DNA from: an uncultured Clostridia bacterium
Lineage (GTDB): Bacteria; Bacillota; Clostridia; Oscillospirales; Acutalibacteraceae
Reading direction: 5' to 3'
DNA: 64,000 nt
NCBI GenBank assembly: GCA_944384905.1
Contig: CALWVE010000027.1
Location: forward strand, 1 to 64,000
Shown: positions 35,609 through 44,363 of the stretch, in pieces
How positions within the stretch are numbered: position 1 is the first letter of the stretch
Layout: every line of letters starts with the position of its first letter
Notes under the pieces: model-generated
Told to the model about the DNA's origin: nothing
Seen by the model: only the letters and a program-made list of their open reading frames with translations
The model's database searches: none
Made by a program: the position numbers and the translations under genes

Positions 35609-36922
35609 ATGTTTTCAAAATCTTCGTCTTCTCTCCGGCCGTTTTATATTTTTCAGGCCGGACAGTTCGTTTCGCGTTTTGGCAGCAAAGCAACCGCCTA
35701 CGGGCTGGTGCTGTGGGCCTATGCACAAAGCGGCTCGGTGCTTTCCACCACGCTGCTCACCGTGTGTACCATCGCCCCGCTGTTTCTGCTGAGCTTTGTG
35801 TTCGGCAGTCTGGGCGACAAATGGGACCGCAAAACTATGATTTTAGCCGCCGATACGGCCGCTGCCGCTTGTTCCGTATGCACACTTGTCCTGCTGCTTT
35901 TCGGGCAGCTGCAAGTTTGGCACCTGTATGCGATCAACTTGCTGCTCGGCATCAGCGATGCGTTTCAGGGTCCGGCGGTTTCTTCGGCGCTGTCGTCGCT
36001 GGTACCTGCAGAAAAATACGCCGCGACCAGCGGTTTCCGCTCGCTTTGCAACGCCGTGGTCGATATTTTCTGTCCGCTGCTGGCCACTTCGCTGTATGCG
36101 CTGTACGGGCTGTTTGTGCTGATCGTATTTGATCTGGCGACATTCCTGTTTGCCGGGCTTACCTTATTTTGGCTGATTGAAATCCCACCCGCCAAAGATG
36201 CGCCGCCCGAACATGAAAGCGCGCTCGAGCTCTGCTTGCAGGGAATTCGTTATCTTGCCGCGCATCGCGGCATGCTGTATTTGCTCTTGTATAAGGCCGT
36301 TATCAATTTTTCGGCGGCCTTAACCCGCACGTTGCTTGCGCCGATGGTGCTTTCGCGCGGGGGCGATGAATTTCAGCTCGGCATCGTTTCCGGTTTAGCC
36401 GGGGCGGCCGCCGTACTGGGCAGTATCATCACCACGCGTATGCGCGCGCCGAACCGACGTATCCCGCAGATGATGCTGATTATGATTTTTTGTTCCATCC
36501 CGGGCTTTTTCCTGGCTTTTGGCCGAAACGCCTGGTGGTGGGGGTTGGGTCAGCTGCTCGGCAGCATACCGATTCCGCTTTGGGTGGCACATATTGATGT
36601 CTTGATGCGCACGCGCACACCCGTTTCGATGCACAGCCGCCTGTTTGCCGCCGAAGAGACTCTTAAACAAGGCTCTCTGGTATTGGGCATGGTGCTTTCC
36701 GGCGTGTTGTGCGATTCTTTGCTTGAGCCGGCCGTTGCCGCACTGGCTCAAACGCCGCAAAGTATGCCCGCCAGGTTATTGGATACGCTTGTTGGACTTG
36801 CGCCCGGCGGCGGCATGGCTTTGCTGTTTGCGGTTTCGTCTCTGCTCTGTATCGGGTTCAGCGTACTGTTTTGGCGCATCCCGTCCCTGCAAAAGCTGGA
36901 CGAACTCGATTTGTCCCAATAA
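35609..36922 (+). CDS. MFS exporter, macrolide-efflux (Mef)-like group
   Basis: 437 residues with twelve predicted membrane segments. The start FYIFQAGQFVSRFGSKATAYGLVLWA and the loop GSLGDKWDRKTMILAAD (motif A region, about residues 65-81) resemble the MFS_3/Mef drug-efflux group rather than sugar porters. The substrate is not proven. AAGGAG precedes the ATG at 35609 but lies in attenuator stem 3. The 2-hydroxyacid dehydrogenase gene follows 17 bases later. Because it sits behind a leader peptide, an inducible antibiotic-resistance role is the leading hypothesis. Confidence 0.85.
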   Translation: MFSKSSSSLRPFYIFQAGQFVSRFGSKATAYGLVLWAYAQSGSVLSTTLLTVCTIAPLFLLSFVFGSLGDKWDRKTMILAADTAAAACSVCTLVLLLFGQLQVWHLYAINLLLGISDAFQGPAVSSALSSLVPAEKYAATSGFRSLCNAVVDIFCPLLATSLYALYGLFVLIVFDLATFLFAGLTLFWLIEIPPAKDAPPEHESALELCLQGIRYLAAHRGMLYLLLYKAVINFSAALTRTLLAPMVLSRGGDEFQLGIVSGLAGAAAVLGSIITTRMRAPNRRIPQMMLIMIFCSIPGFFLAFGRNAWWWGLGQLLGSIPIPLWVAHIDVLMRTRTPVSMHSRLFAAEETLKQGSLVLGMVLSGVLCDSLLEPAVAALAQTPQSMPARLLDTLVGLAPGGGMALLFAVSSLLCIGFSVLFWRIPSLQKLDELDLSQ

Positions 36923-36939
36923 ATTCACAAGGAGTTTCT

Positions 36940-37887
36940 ATGCATATTGTCGTTTTGGACGGTTACACCACCAATCCCGGAGACCTTTCGTGGGAACCGC
37001 TCGCCCGGCTTGGGGAACTAACCGTCTATGAAGATACCCCGCTCGACCAGGTTGTTGACCGCGCAAAAGACGCCGACGCACTGCTGTATAACCGCGTGCC
37101 TGTCACCGCCGAGTTGCTTCAAAAACTGCCCCGGCTGCGCTATCTGGGTACGTTTTCAACCGGCGTAAACACAACGGATCTTAGAGCCGCCGCCCGGCGC
37201 GGTATTCCTGTATGCAACATTCCGTCTTACTGTGAAGATACCGTGGCGCAATTTACCTTTTCCCTGCTGCTGGCGCTGTGCAATCATATAGAAAGCCACC
37301 ACGGCCTGCTGATGCAGGAGGGCTGGCACGAAAGTGTAGAAGCCGGTATCCGGCAGATGCCTTTTATAGAACTGGCGGGCAAAACACTGGGGCTTTTCGG
37401 CTACGGCAATATTGCCCGGCGCGTGGCGAAAATCGGCGCGGCTTTCGGCATGAATGTACTGGCTTTTCGCAGAAGCGGCGAAACTCCCGGCGCGCGGCGC
37501 GTATCGTGGGAAGAATTGCTGGCCGAAAGCGACGTGCTTTCTCTGCACTGCCCGCTCACGCCGGAAACACGCCACAAAATCGATTCCGACGCACTGGCTC
37601 ATATGAAGCCCGGTGCGCTGCTGATTAACACGGCACGCGGCGCGATTATCGACGAAGCCGCCGTAGCGCAGGCTTTGCACGCCGGCAAACTGGGCGGATA
37701 CGCCGCCGATGTGTTCGAAACGGAGCCCGATCTTTCGGGCAGTCCGCTTTGCCGCGCACCGCGGGTCATCTGTACACCGCACATCGCCTGGTCATCCCGC
37801 GAAGCCCGTCAGCGGCTGATTGCGGCGGCGGCCGATAATCTCTCTGCCTGGCAGAAAGGTTCTGTGCAAAATCAGGTAAATTCATGA
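36940..37887 (+). CDS. D-isomer-specific 2-hydroxyacid dehydrogenase (glycerate dehydrogenase-like)
   Basis: NAD-dependent oxidoreductase of 315 residues. NAD-binding GYGNIARRVAKIGAAFG (about 146-162), LHCPLTPETRH, catalytic Arg in NTARGAIIDE (about 229), Glu in ETEPD (about 259) and His in PHIAWSSREAR (about 283). Similar to hydroxypyruvate/glycerate dehydrogenases. AAGGAG is 7 bases before the ATG. It is probably co-transcribed with the MFS exporter, which may be fortuitous. Confidence 0.92.
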   Translation: MHIVVLDGYTTNPGDLSWEPLARLGELTVYEDTPLDQVVDRAKDADALLYNRVPVTAELLQKLPRLRYLGTFSTGVNTTDLRAAARRGIPVCNIPSYCEDTVAQFTFSLLLALCNHIESHHGLLMQEGWHESVEAGIRQMPFIELAGKTLGLFGYGNIARRVAKIGAAFGMNVLAFRRSGETPGARRVSWEELLAESDVLSLHCPLTPETRHKIDSDALAHMKPGALLINTARGAIIDEAAVAQALHAGKLGGYAADVFETEPDLSGSPLCRAPRVICTPHIAWSSREARQRLIAAAADNLSAWQKGSVQNQVNS

Positions 37888-37970
37888 ATTATCCATGTTT
37901 CCCCATGGGGTTGGGGTTATAATACAAACAGGCAGAGCTTTTTCTGCCGCATCCGAAAAGGAGGATTAGA

Positions 37971-39329
37971 ATGAAACGATATATTGACAATGGATACATT
38001 GCCCAAACAGCTTGCGGCCTGGTGCAGGGCCGTGCCGGTGCGCCCGGCATTACGGAATTCCGCGGCATTCGTTACGCCACGGCTGAACGTTTTGCCCGCC
38101 CCGAACTGGTTACGCACTGGGACGGCATTTACAACGCCACCGAATTCGGCAGCGCCTGCTTGCAGCCGCGCACGTTCTTCCCGGAAAACAGCTTCTATGC
38201 GCATGAATTCCGCGAAGGCAGCGTGTTTACCTACAGCGAAGACTGCCTGTTTTTGAATATCTGGGTGCCGGACGGTGCCGAATGCGCCCCGGTTCTGTTT
38301 TATATTCACGGCGGCGCCTTCACCAGCGGCTGCGGCCATGAAAAGCATTTTGATCCCGCCGCCTGGTGCCGCAAGGGCGTCATTGCCGTGACTTGCAACT
38401 ACCGTCTGGGCGTACTGGGCTTCTCCAATTTTGAACAGGCCCGCACGGCCGACACCTGCGGCAACTACGGTCTGTTCGATCAGATTGCGGCCCTTACCTG
38501 GGTAAAAGACAACATCGCGAACTTCGGCGGTGACCCCAACCGCGTAACCATTATGGGCCAGTCTGCGGGCGCTATGAGCGTGCAGCAACTTTCGCTCTCT
38601 CCTTTGGCCTGCGATCTGTTTGCCGGCGCGGTGATGCTCAGCGGCGGCGGTCTGACCCCGGCGTTTGCCCCTGTCCCGGCGCAGGATACGTTTGCCGAAT
38701 GGAACGCGTTTGCGGCTTCGCTGGGTGCAACTTCGCTGGAAGACCTGCGCGCCATTCCAGCCGAGGAACTGGTAAAAGCCTATACGCAGGCCTCACAGGA
38801 AAAACGTGCGCCGCAGAGCCGCCCGATCATCGACGGTGAACTGGTGACGACTTCCAATCAGGAAACCGCCCACGCCGACGGCGCACACCCCATTCCGTAT
38901 ATCATCGGTTCCACCAGCGAAGATATGGTACGAGCTAACCTGCAAAAAGCCGTGGACGAATGGGCCGCCATTCAGCACGAGCAGAGCATGCCGCCCGTAT
39001 ACGGCTATTTCTTCAGCCGTCAGCTGCCCGGCGACGACAACGGCGCATGGCATTCTTCCGATCTGTGGTATTTCTTCGGTTCGCTGCACAACAGCTGGCG
39101 CCCGATGGAAGCCTGGGACGATACGCTTTCTGAAGCCATGGTGACGTACCTCACCGATTTTGCCTGGAGCGGCGACCCGAACCACAGCGGCACACAAAAA
39201 CCCTGGCTGCCGCTGACCCCCGGACAGAACCAGCGCATGCATTTCGGCAACTCCAGCTACGGCATGGAAACCGTGGATATGAGCAAACTGGAAATAGCGC
39301 AAGCGGCTGTATCTGATTTTCTCTTCTAA
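37971..39329 (+). CDS. type-B carboxylesterase (para-nitrobenzyl-esterase-like)
   Basis: Cytoplasmic esterase of 452 residues, alpha/beta hydrolase COesterase family. FYIHGGAFTSG (about 107-117) is the oxyanion hole, TIMGQSAGAMSVQQL (about 194-208) holds the nucleophilic Ser and HSSDLWYFFGS (about 361) the catalytic His. There is no signal peptide. It has its own probable TATAAT at 37918-37923 with a weak -35 box, and AAGGAGG before the ATG. Substrate unknown. Confidence 0.93.
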   Translation: MKRYIDNGYIAQTACGLVQGRAGAPGITEFRGIRYATAERFARPELVTHWDGIYNATEFGSACLQPRTFFPENSFYAHEFREGSVFTYSEDCLFLNIWVPDGAECAPVLFYIHGGAFTSGCGHEKHFDPAAWCRKGVIAVTCNYRLGVLGFSNFEQARTADTCGNYGLFDQIAALTWVKDNIANFGGDPNRVTIMGQSAGAMSVQQLSLSPLACDLFAGAVMLSGGGLTPAFAPVPAQDTFAEWNAFAASLGATSLEDLRAIPAEELVKAYTQASQEKRAPQSRPIIDGELVTTSNQETAHADGAHPIPYIIGSTSEDMVRANLQKAVDEWAAIQHEQSMPPVYGYFFSRQLPGDDNGAWHSSDLWYFFGSLHNSWRPMEAWDDTLSEAMVTYLTDFAWSGDPNHSGTQKPWLPLTPGQNQRMHFGNSSYGMETVDMSKLEIAQAAVSDFLF

Positions 39330-39332
39330 AAC

Positions 39333-39371
39333 CACAAAAGTCCCGCCGGAATTCCTGGCGGGACTTTTGTG
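39333..39371. terminator. terminator after the carboxylesterase
   Basis: Perfect stem CACAAAAGTCCCGCC/GGCGGGACTTTTGTG, loop of 9 bases; the T4 run is inside the stem. Confidence 0.8.
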
Positions 39372-39453
39372 ATTCTACTTTTTTAAAAATTTTTTATTAT
39401 CCTGCAATAAAACAACGCCCTCGTGTATTTATAGGGTGAAAGGATCATCGATC

Positions 39454-40035
39454 ATGCTTTTCTTATGTTTGACGTCAGCACTGGAAAACACGCAAAGGGA
39501 AAGACCTTCGGCTCCGGAACTGAAGGATCTGATCCGGCGGATCGGTCTTGGAGAGGAAGCCGCTTTGGCTGAATTTTACCAAAAGACCTCGTCTGCCGTG
39601 TTCGGCTTTGCCCTTTCAATCTGTAAAAACCACGCAGATGCGGAAGAAATCATGCAGGATACGTATTTGGCTGTCGATGCAAACGCCGGGCAGTATCAGC
39701 CCACCGGCAGCCCTATGGCCTGGCTCCTGACAATCGCCAAAAATCTGGCTTTGGGGCGGCTGCGGAGAAGTGACCGCGAAACAGCGGTTGAAACGCTTCC
39801 CGAACAGGCGCACCCGAATGACACCGCGGAGCGAACCGAAAACAAAATGATTTTGGAAACAGCGATGACGATTCTGAGCGAAGAGGAACGGCAGATCTTG
39901 ATTCTTCACGCCGTATCGGGACTGAAACACCGAGAAATCGCCGCCGTACTGGGGCTTACGCTTTCGGGTACGCTTTCCAAATATCATCGGGCGCTCAAAA
40001 AGCTTCAGAAGCAGTTAGGAGGAATGGCCGTATGA
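39454..40035 (+). CDS. ECF-type RNA polymerase sigma factor
   Basis: 193 residues. Region 2 covers about residues 40-105 (FYQKTSSAVFGFALSICKNHADAEEIMQDTYLAV, then PMAWLLTIAKNLALGRLRR) and region 4 about 130-190 (LSEEERQILILHAVSGLKHREIAAVLGLTLSGTLSKYHRALKKL). Region 3 is absent, as in ECF factors. The ATG at 39454 (AAAGGA upstream) is preferred over a GTG six codons before. It overlaps the RsgI-like gene by four bases (ATGA), the usual sigma/anti-sigma coupling. Confidence 0.9.
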   Translation: MLFLCLTSALENTQRERPSAPELKDLIRRIGLGEEAALAEFYQKTSSAVFGFALSICKNHADAEEIMQDTYLAVDANAGQYQPTGSPMAWLLTIAKNLALGRLRRSDRETAVETLPEQAHPNDTAERTENKMILETAMTILSEEERQILILHAVSGLKHREIAAVLGLTLSGTLSKYHRALKKLQKQLGGMAV

Positions 40036-41555
40036 CAGACAAACGAACCGATCTGGAAAAAAAGCTGGCTCAAGCCATTGATGACGAAACGCCGGATCTC
40101 CTGCCTCAGATTCTTTCCGCCAGACAAAACGGGAAAGGAAAGATCATCACCATGACGCAGAACACAACGATTCAAAAGAAACACACCTTCCGGAACTGGG
40201 CTATCGGGGCCGCCGCCGCACTGGTCGTCCTCACAGCCTGTGTATTCGGCTATCGCTATCAGTTTGCGGTTGTAGACACCGCCGTCAGCATCGACGTAAA
40301 CCCCAGCATCCAGCTGGAAGTCAACCGCGCAGAAAAAGTTTTGGCCGCCAATCCCCTCAATGAAGACGCCGCCGTTTTGCTCGACGGCATGGATCTGAAA
40401 GGAACCAATCTGAAAACGGCCGTGAACGCCGTGATCGGTTCCATGGTGCAGAACGGTTATCTCACCGACGACCTCAATTCCATTCTGCTCACCGTAGAAA
40501 ACGACGACCCCGCCCGCCAGGCGCAGCTTCAGGAAGAGCTGACCAGCGACATTCAAAACAGCCTCCAGCAGCTCTCCGTTTCGGGTTCAGTCTTTAGCCA
40601 GTCCCTCACACAGAATCAGGATCTGGAAACCATCGCCTCCCAGTACGGCATCTCTCAGGGCAAAGCCTATTGGGTTCAGCAGCTGATCAAAGCCGACAGC
40701 ACGCTTTCGGCCGAAACGCTGGCCAAACTTTCGATCAACGATCTGGCCCTGCTCGCGGAAGCCCGCGGCATCGGTCAGGACAACTATACGGGCACAGCGG
40801 ATGAAAGCGCTTATATCGGAACAGAAAAAGCCTCGCAGATCGCAACCGAAAAAGCCGGCGGCGGAGAAATCCGCAAGATCGAGCTGGATGTTGAAGACGG
40901 CGTCATGGTGTACGAAGGCGAACTGGTAAAGGACGGTGTGGAATATGATTTTGATATTCACGCCACAACGGGCGAAATCCTGAAATGGGAAAAAGACACC
41001 GACGATGACCGCGACGACGATCATACCGGCAGCAGTTCGCAGACAACATCCGGTAATGGTTCCAGCACGTCTCAGGCTCCCTCCAGCAGCTCCCAGACCA
41101 CTTCCGCTCAGGATATCGGTGAAGAAAAAGCCCGTCAGATCGTTCTGAATAAAATCCCCGGCGCTACGATCATGTCCTTTAAGCGTGATACCGATGACGG
41201 ACGCACGGTGTATGAAGGTGAAGCCCGTCTGGACAACGTAGAATATGATTTCGAAATCAACGCCGCAGACGGCAGCATCCTGAAATGGGAAGAAGACCGT
41301 TACGACGACTACGACGATGATCACGACGACTACGACGATGACGATATTGTATCTTCTCAGACTGCAATCGGTGTAGACAAAGCGCGACAGGTCGTTTTGC
41401 AGAAACTCCCGGGCGCCACCATCACTTCCATCGAACTGGATGAAGACGACGGTCTGGCCGTTTATGAGGGTGAAGCCGTAAAAAACGGCGCAGAATATGA
41501 CTTTAAAGTCAACGCGCAGACCGGCTCACTGATCTCTTGGGAAAAAGAAGACTAA
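40032..41555 (+). CDS. RsgI-like membrane anti-sigma factor with three PepSY domains
   Basis: 507 residues: a charged cytoplasmic N-terminus (1-50), one transmembrane helix (about 55-76), then DTAVSIDVNPSIQLEVN (about 83-99), the hallmark of the RsgI extracellular domain. A helical region follows (to about 255), then three PepSY domains (about 260-325, 360-420, 440-507) separated by Ser/Gln/Thr-rich and Asp-rich linkers. The PepSY units share the pattern ARQIVL..PGATI....YEGE...VEYDFEI....G.ILKWE. It probably holds the co-encoded ECF factor until an extracellular signal arrives; the signal is unknown. Confidence 0.82.
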   Translation: MTDKRTDLEKKLAQAIDDETPDLLPQILSARQNGKGKIITMTQNTTIQKKHTFRNWAIGAAAALVVLTACVFGYRYQFAVVDTAVSIDVNPSIQLEVNRAEKVLAANPLNEDAAVLLDGMDLKGTNLKTAVNAVIGSMVQNGYLTDDLNSILLTVENDDPARQAQLQEELTSDIQNSLQQLSVSGSVFSQSLTQNQDLETIASQYGISQGKAYWVQQLIKADSTLSAETLAKLSINDLALLAEARGIGQDNYTGTADESAYIGTEKASQIATEKAGGGEIRKIELDVEDGVMVYEGELVKDGVEYDFDIHATTGEILKWEKDTDDDRDDDHTGSSSQTTSGNGSSTSQAPSSSSQTTSAQDIGEEKARQIVLNKIPGATIMSFKRDTDDGRTVYEGEARLDNVEYDFEINAADGSILKWEEDRYDDYDDDHDDYDDDDIVSSQTAIGVDKARQVVLQKLPGATITSIELDEDDGLAVYEGEAVKNGAEYDFKVNAQTGSLISWEKED

Positions 41556-41570
41556 AGCACAAATACAACA

Positions 41571-41608
41571 AACGCCCCGTCAATCCAATGGATTGACGGG
41601 GCGTTCAG
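41571..41608. terminator. strong hairpin after the RsgI-like gene
   Basis: Perfect 16-bp stem (AACGCCCCGTCAATCC with GGATTGACGGGGCGTT), loop AAT. The T-tract is poor (CAGCTTAT). Confidence 0.65.
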
Positions 41609-41639
41609 CTTATAAAAGTATCTATTCAGCGGGCCGTAA

Positions 41640-41887
41640 AAAGCTTCAGAGGCCCCCTTCTAAGCGCGTGGGCGGAAAATCTCCGCTCATACGTTGCGAA
41701 TAAAGCCTTGATCAAAGTTTTAGCTTCTGCCGCGCGACTTAAGCATATGCTCAGCGCAGGTTTGTTCGCGATGTATCCGGCAGCAGTCTGCCGCCGCGGC
41801 CGCTGGTTTGCAATTTTAAAAAGCGAAGCGAGGGTACCGAGCGACCCGCGATTCGGGGGCGGCAACTTGCCGCCGGCAACTTGCCGC
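41640..41887 (+). repeat. modular hairpin repeat, degraded copy R5
   Basis: Lacks the H1-H4 front but keeps the TTGATCAAAGTTT linker and CTTCTGCCGCGCGACTTAAGC (41724-41744), a tail hairpin CGGCAG-CAGT-CTGCCG at 41778-41793, a variable stretch with GCGACCCGCGA, and two tandem hairpins GGCGGCAA/TTGCCGCC (41858-41874) and CGGCAA/TTGCCG (41874-41886). It ends exactly against the stop codon (41890-41888) of the sugar isomerase gene. Confidence 0.7.
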
Positions 41888-42715
41888 TTACCAGCCCAGG
41901 CTCTTCAGATAGTCGCGGCTCTTCTTAACGGCTTCCATGGGCGGGCAGTCGTTGGACTGATCCTGCTCTACAATCACCCACTGTGCGCCGGCATCGATCG
42001 AGGCTTCGAGAATTTCGGGAAAATTCTGCATGCCGCTGCCAACCGGACGGAATTCAAAGAAACCGGCTTCTTTTTCTTCCTTCTTTTCGGTTTCAATGCC
42101 GATCAGTTCATACATGTTGGCCGTATGGCCTTCTTTATAGAAGTCCTTCAGATGGACAATCGGGGCGCGGCCGGTGTATTTACGCACATAAGCGGCCGGA
42201 TTTTCGCCTCCCACATTCACCCAGCAGGTATCCAGCTCGGTTTCCAGCAGATCGGCGCTGATGTTGGCATACATGTAATCGAGGGCGTACATGCCGTCCA
42301 CCTTGGCGGTGAATTCAAAATCGTGGTTGTGGTACAGCATCTTTACGCCGTGCTTGCGACAGGCTTCGCCGATGGTCACGAGATCGGCCATCGTCTTTTC
42401 AAAGCCGGGCGTGCCGGGACGGTCTTCTTCCATCAGATAGGGTACGGCAATCCATTTGCAGCCGATGCTCACATACTTGGCAACCGTGCCGTCCGGATCG
42501 CTGCGCAGTTCGGCAAAGGGAACGTGCGCGCTGATCGCAGGAATACCGACTTCGTCGAGAATCTTGCGGATTTCATCGGCTTCCATGCCATACAGGCCGG
42601 CCAATTCCACACCATCGTAACCCATGTCTTTGAGTTTCTGCATGGTGCCCTTAAAACCTTTCGCGGCATCATCGCGTACGGAATAAACCTGTACGCCTAC
42701 GGGCAATGTTTTCAT
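41888..42715 (-). CDS. sugar phosphate isomerase/epimerase (xylose-isomerase-like TIM barrel)
   Basis: 275 residues of the AP-endonuclease-2/IolE-like fold. GVQVYSVRDDAAKGF at the start, GYDGVELAG (about 32), LYHNHDFEF (about 129, metal ligands), ELDTCWVNVGGE (about 160) and HLKDF (about 190) are the metal-binding strands. Such proteins isomerise or epimerise sugars or inositols; the substrate is unknown. AAGGAGG precedes the ATG. It follows rsmI by 36 bases. Confidence 0.87.
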   Translation of the reverse strand: MKTLPVGVQVYSVRDDAAKGFKGTMQKLKDMGYDGVELAGLYGMEADEIRKILDEVGIPAISAHVPFAELRSDPDGTVAKYVSIGCKWIAVPYLMEEDRPGTPGFEKTMADLVTIGEACRKHGVKMLYHNHDFEFTAKVDGMYALDYMYANISADLLETELDTCWVNVGGENPAAYVRKYTGRAPIVHLKDFYKEGHTANMYELIGIETEKKEEKEAGFFEFRPVGSGMQNFPEILEASIDAGAQWVIVEQDQSNDCPPMEAVKKSRDYLKSLGW

Positions 42716-42751
42716 ACTTTTTTCCTCCTTACAACTGTTCCGCCTGGGGTT

Positions 42752-43591
42752 TTACCGTCCTTGCAGAGCGCGGTAAATATCGCCTTTTTTAAGCCCGGAA
42801 GCAGCGGCGGCCTGCCGGGCGGCGTCAGACGCGGAAACACCCTGTGCCATCCGGGCGCGGGCGTCTTCCACGGCTTGTTCCAATGTAACGGGGGCTGCTT
42901 CTTCCTCGGGCGCTCCGCCCACAACCAGCACAAATTCCCCCTTGGGCGGCTTGTCCTCAAAATACGCCAGCGCGCCCGAAAGCGTGGTACGCATCGTTTC
43001 TTCGTGCAGTTTTGTCAGTTCGCGCACCAACGCAATAGGCCGGTCGCCAAAAGCTTCCAGCATATCCGAAAGCGTCTGCACCAGCTTATGCGGCGCTTCA
43101 TAAAACACCATGGTGCGGCGTTCGTTTTTCACTTCGTCGAGGTGATCCCGGCGGCTTTTCTTATTGACGCTCAAAAACCCCTCAAACGTAAACCGCCCTG
43201 TAGGCAAGCCGGAAACAGCCAGCGCCGAAACAACCGCGCTGGGACCGGGCACCACATAGACCTCAATTCCCCGCTCGGCGCACTGGCGTACCAGCAGTTC
43301 CCCCGGATCGGAAATCGCGGGCATACCGGCATCGGAAACGAGCGCGCAGGTTTCCCCCATCTCAATCCGGCGGCAGATAATTTCCCCGCGCTCAAATTTA
43401 TTATGTTCGAAATAGCTGACCATCGGTTTATGGATGCCGAAATGATTCAGCAGCTTGAGGGTAACGCGGGTATCTTCGGCGGCGATGAAATCGGCCTTTT
43501 CCAGGGTTTCACGGGCACGCGGGGAAAAATCGGAAAGATTTCCGATCGGCGTACCGACCACATATAAAATACCGCGTGGAGTTTGGTTCAT
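42752..43591 (-). CDS. rsmI: 16S rRNA (cytidine1402-2'-O)-methyltransferase
   Basis: 279 residues of the tetrapyrrole-methylase fold. LYVVGTPIGNLSDFSPRA (9-26), AAEDTRVTLKLLNHFGI, CALVSDAGMPAISDPGELLV and VPGPSAVVSALAVSGLPTGRFTFEGFL are the RsmI signatures. Modifies C1402 in the decoding centre. AGGAGAG lies upstream of the ATG. In many Firmicutes rsmI is near darA-holB-ricT, as here. Confidence 0.96.
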   Translation of the reverse strand: MNQTPRGILYVVGTPIGNLSDFSPRARETLEKADFIAAEDTRVTLKLLNHFGIHKPMVSYFEHNKFERGEIICRRIEMGETCALVSDAGMPAISDPGELLVRQCAERGIEVYVVPGPSAVVSALAVSGLPTGRFTFEGFLSVNKKSRRDHLDEVKNERRTMVFYEAPHKLVQTLSDMLEAFGDRPIALVRELTKLHEETMRTTLSGALAYFEDKPPKGEFVLVVGGAPEEEAAPVTLEQAVEDARARMAQGVSASDAARQAAAASGLKKGDIYRALQGR

Positions 43592-43611
43592 AACGCTCTC
43601 CTATCAGCAAG

Positions 43612-43638
43612 AAAGGCGAAGCCATCGGCCTCGCCTTT
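43612..43638 (-). terminator. terminator of the ferredoxin gene
   Basis: AAAGGCGAGGCC/GGCTTCGCCTTT on the minus strand with one G-T pair, followed by CTTGC. Separates ferredoxin from rsmI. Confidence 0.6.
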
Positions 43639-43657
43639 GATTGCGCAATTGTGTTGA

Positions 43658-43864
<207 letters not shown>

Positions 43865-43917
43865 TCAGAGAGCCTCAAAATTCCTGAATACGAAGACATA
43901 CACCTTCGTTCCCCTCT

Positions 43918-43946
43918 ATTGTAGCAATACATGCGTAAAAATGCAA
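43918..43946 (-). promoter_or_regulatory. ferredoxin promoter
   Basis: On the minus strand TTGCAT (43946-43941), 17-base spacer, TACAAT (43923-43918). Confidence 0.72.
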
Positions 43947-44222
43947 CCGTTTTTTTGTCGCTTTTCGTGTATATACACAAGAAAAGCGCCGGGTTAAGAA
44001 AAATCTTTTCATTGGGGGTATCAGCGTATGGAAAGCAATAAAAAACATGTGGTTCGCTGCCAGGGAACCCCCGGCGAGGCGGGGAGTCCCCGCTGACAAT
44101 TCACGAACCTGGCATAAAGCAACTGGGAAGCATCTGCCGCGCGACTTGAGCTATCTATTCAGAAAAAGCTTATTCGCGACGTATCCCGCGGCGGTTCGCC
44201 GCCTGCGGAGAGCGGCCAAAGG

Positions 44223-44277
44223 GTGTTGCTTGCCAGTGGCAAGCGTTGAACACCGACCGAGCCGGCAGGCGAGAATC
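44223..44277. repeat. satellite hairpin module S1 inside R6 hairpin H4
   Basis: Interrupts the H4 stem CCAAAGG|TGCCTTTGG. Outer stem GGTGTT (44222-44227) with AACACC (44249-44254), inner stem GCTTGCC-AGT-GGCAAGC (44228-44244), then GACCGAGCCGGCAGGCGAGAATC. Confidence 0.7.
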
Positions 44278-44307
44278 TGCCTTTGGAATCCGCAAACCTT
44301 TGAAAAG

Positions 44308-44363
44308 GGCGCCGTGTGCCAGTGGCACACAAACAAGGCGCCGACCGTAGCGGCAGCGAAGAC
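44308..44363. repeat. satellite hairpin module S2 inside R6 hairpin H5
   Basis: Follows AAACCTTTGAAAAGG and precedes TTGATCG. Outer stem GGCGCC (44308-44313) with GGCGCC (44337-44342), inner stem GTGTGCC-AGT-GGCACAC (44314-44330), then GACCGTAGCGGCAGCGAAGAC. It is the same design as S1 with different stem sequences. Confidence 0.7.

Noticed and set aside
41708..43567. A 619-codon plus-strand reading frame
   Set aside because: Starts in repeat R5 and runs antisense to the sugar isomerase and rsmI genes.
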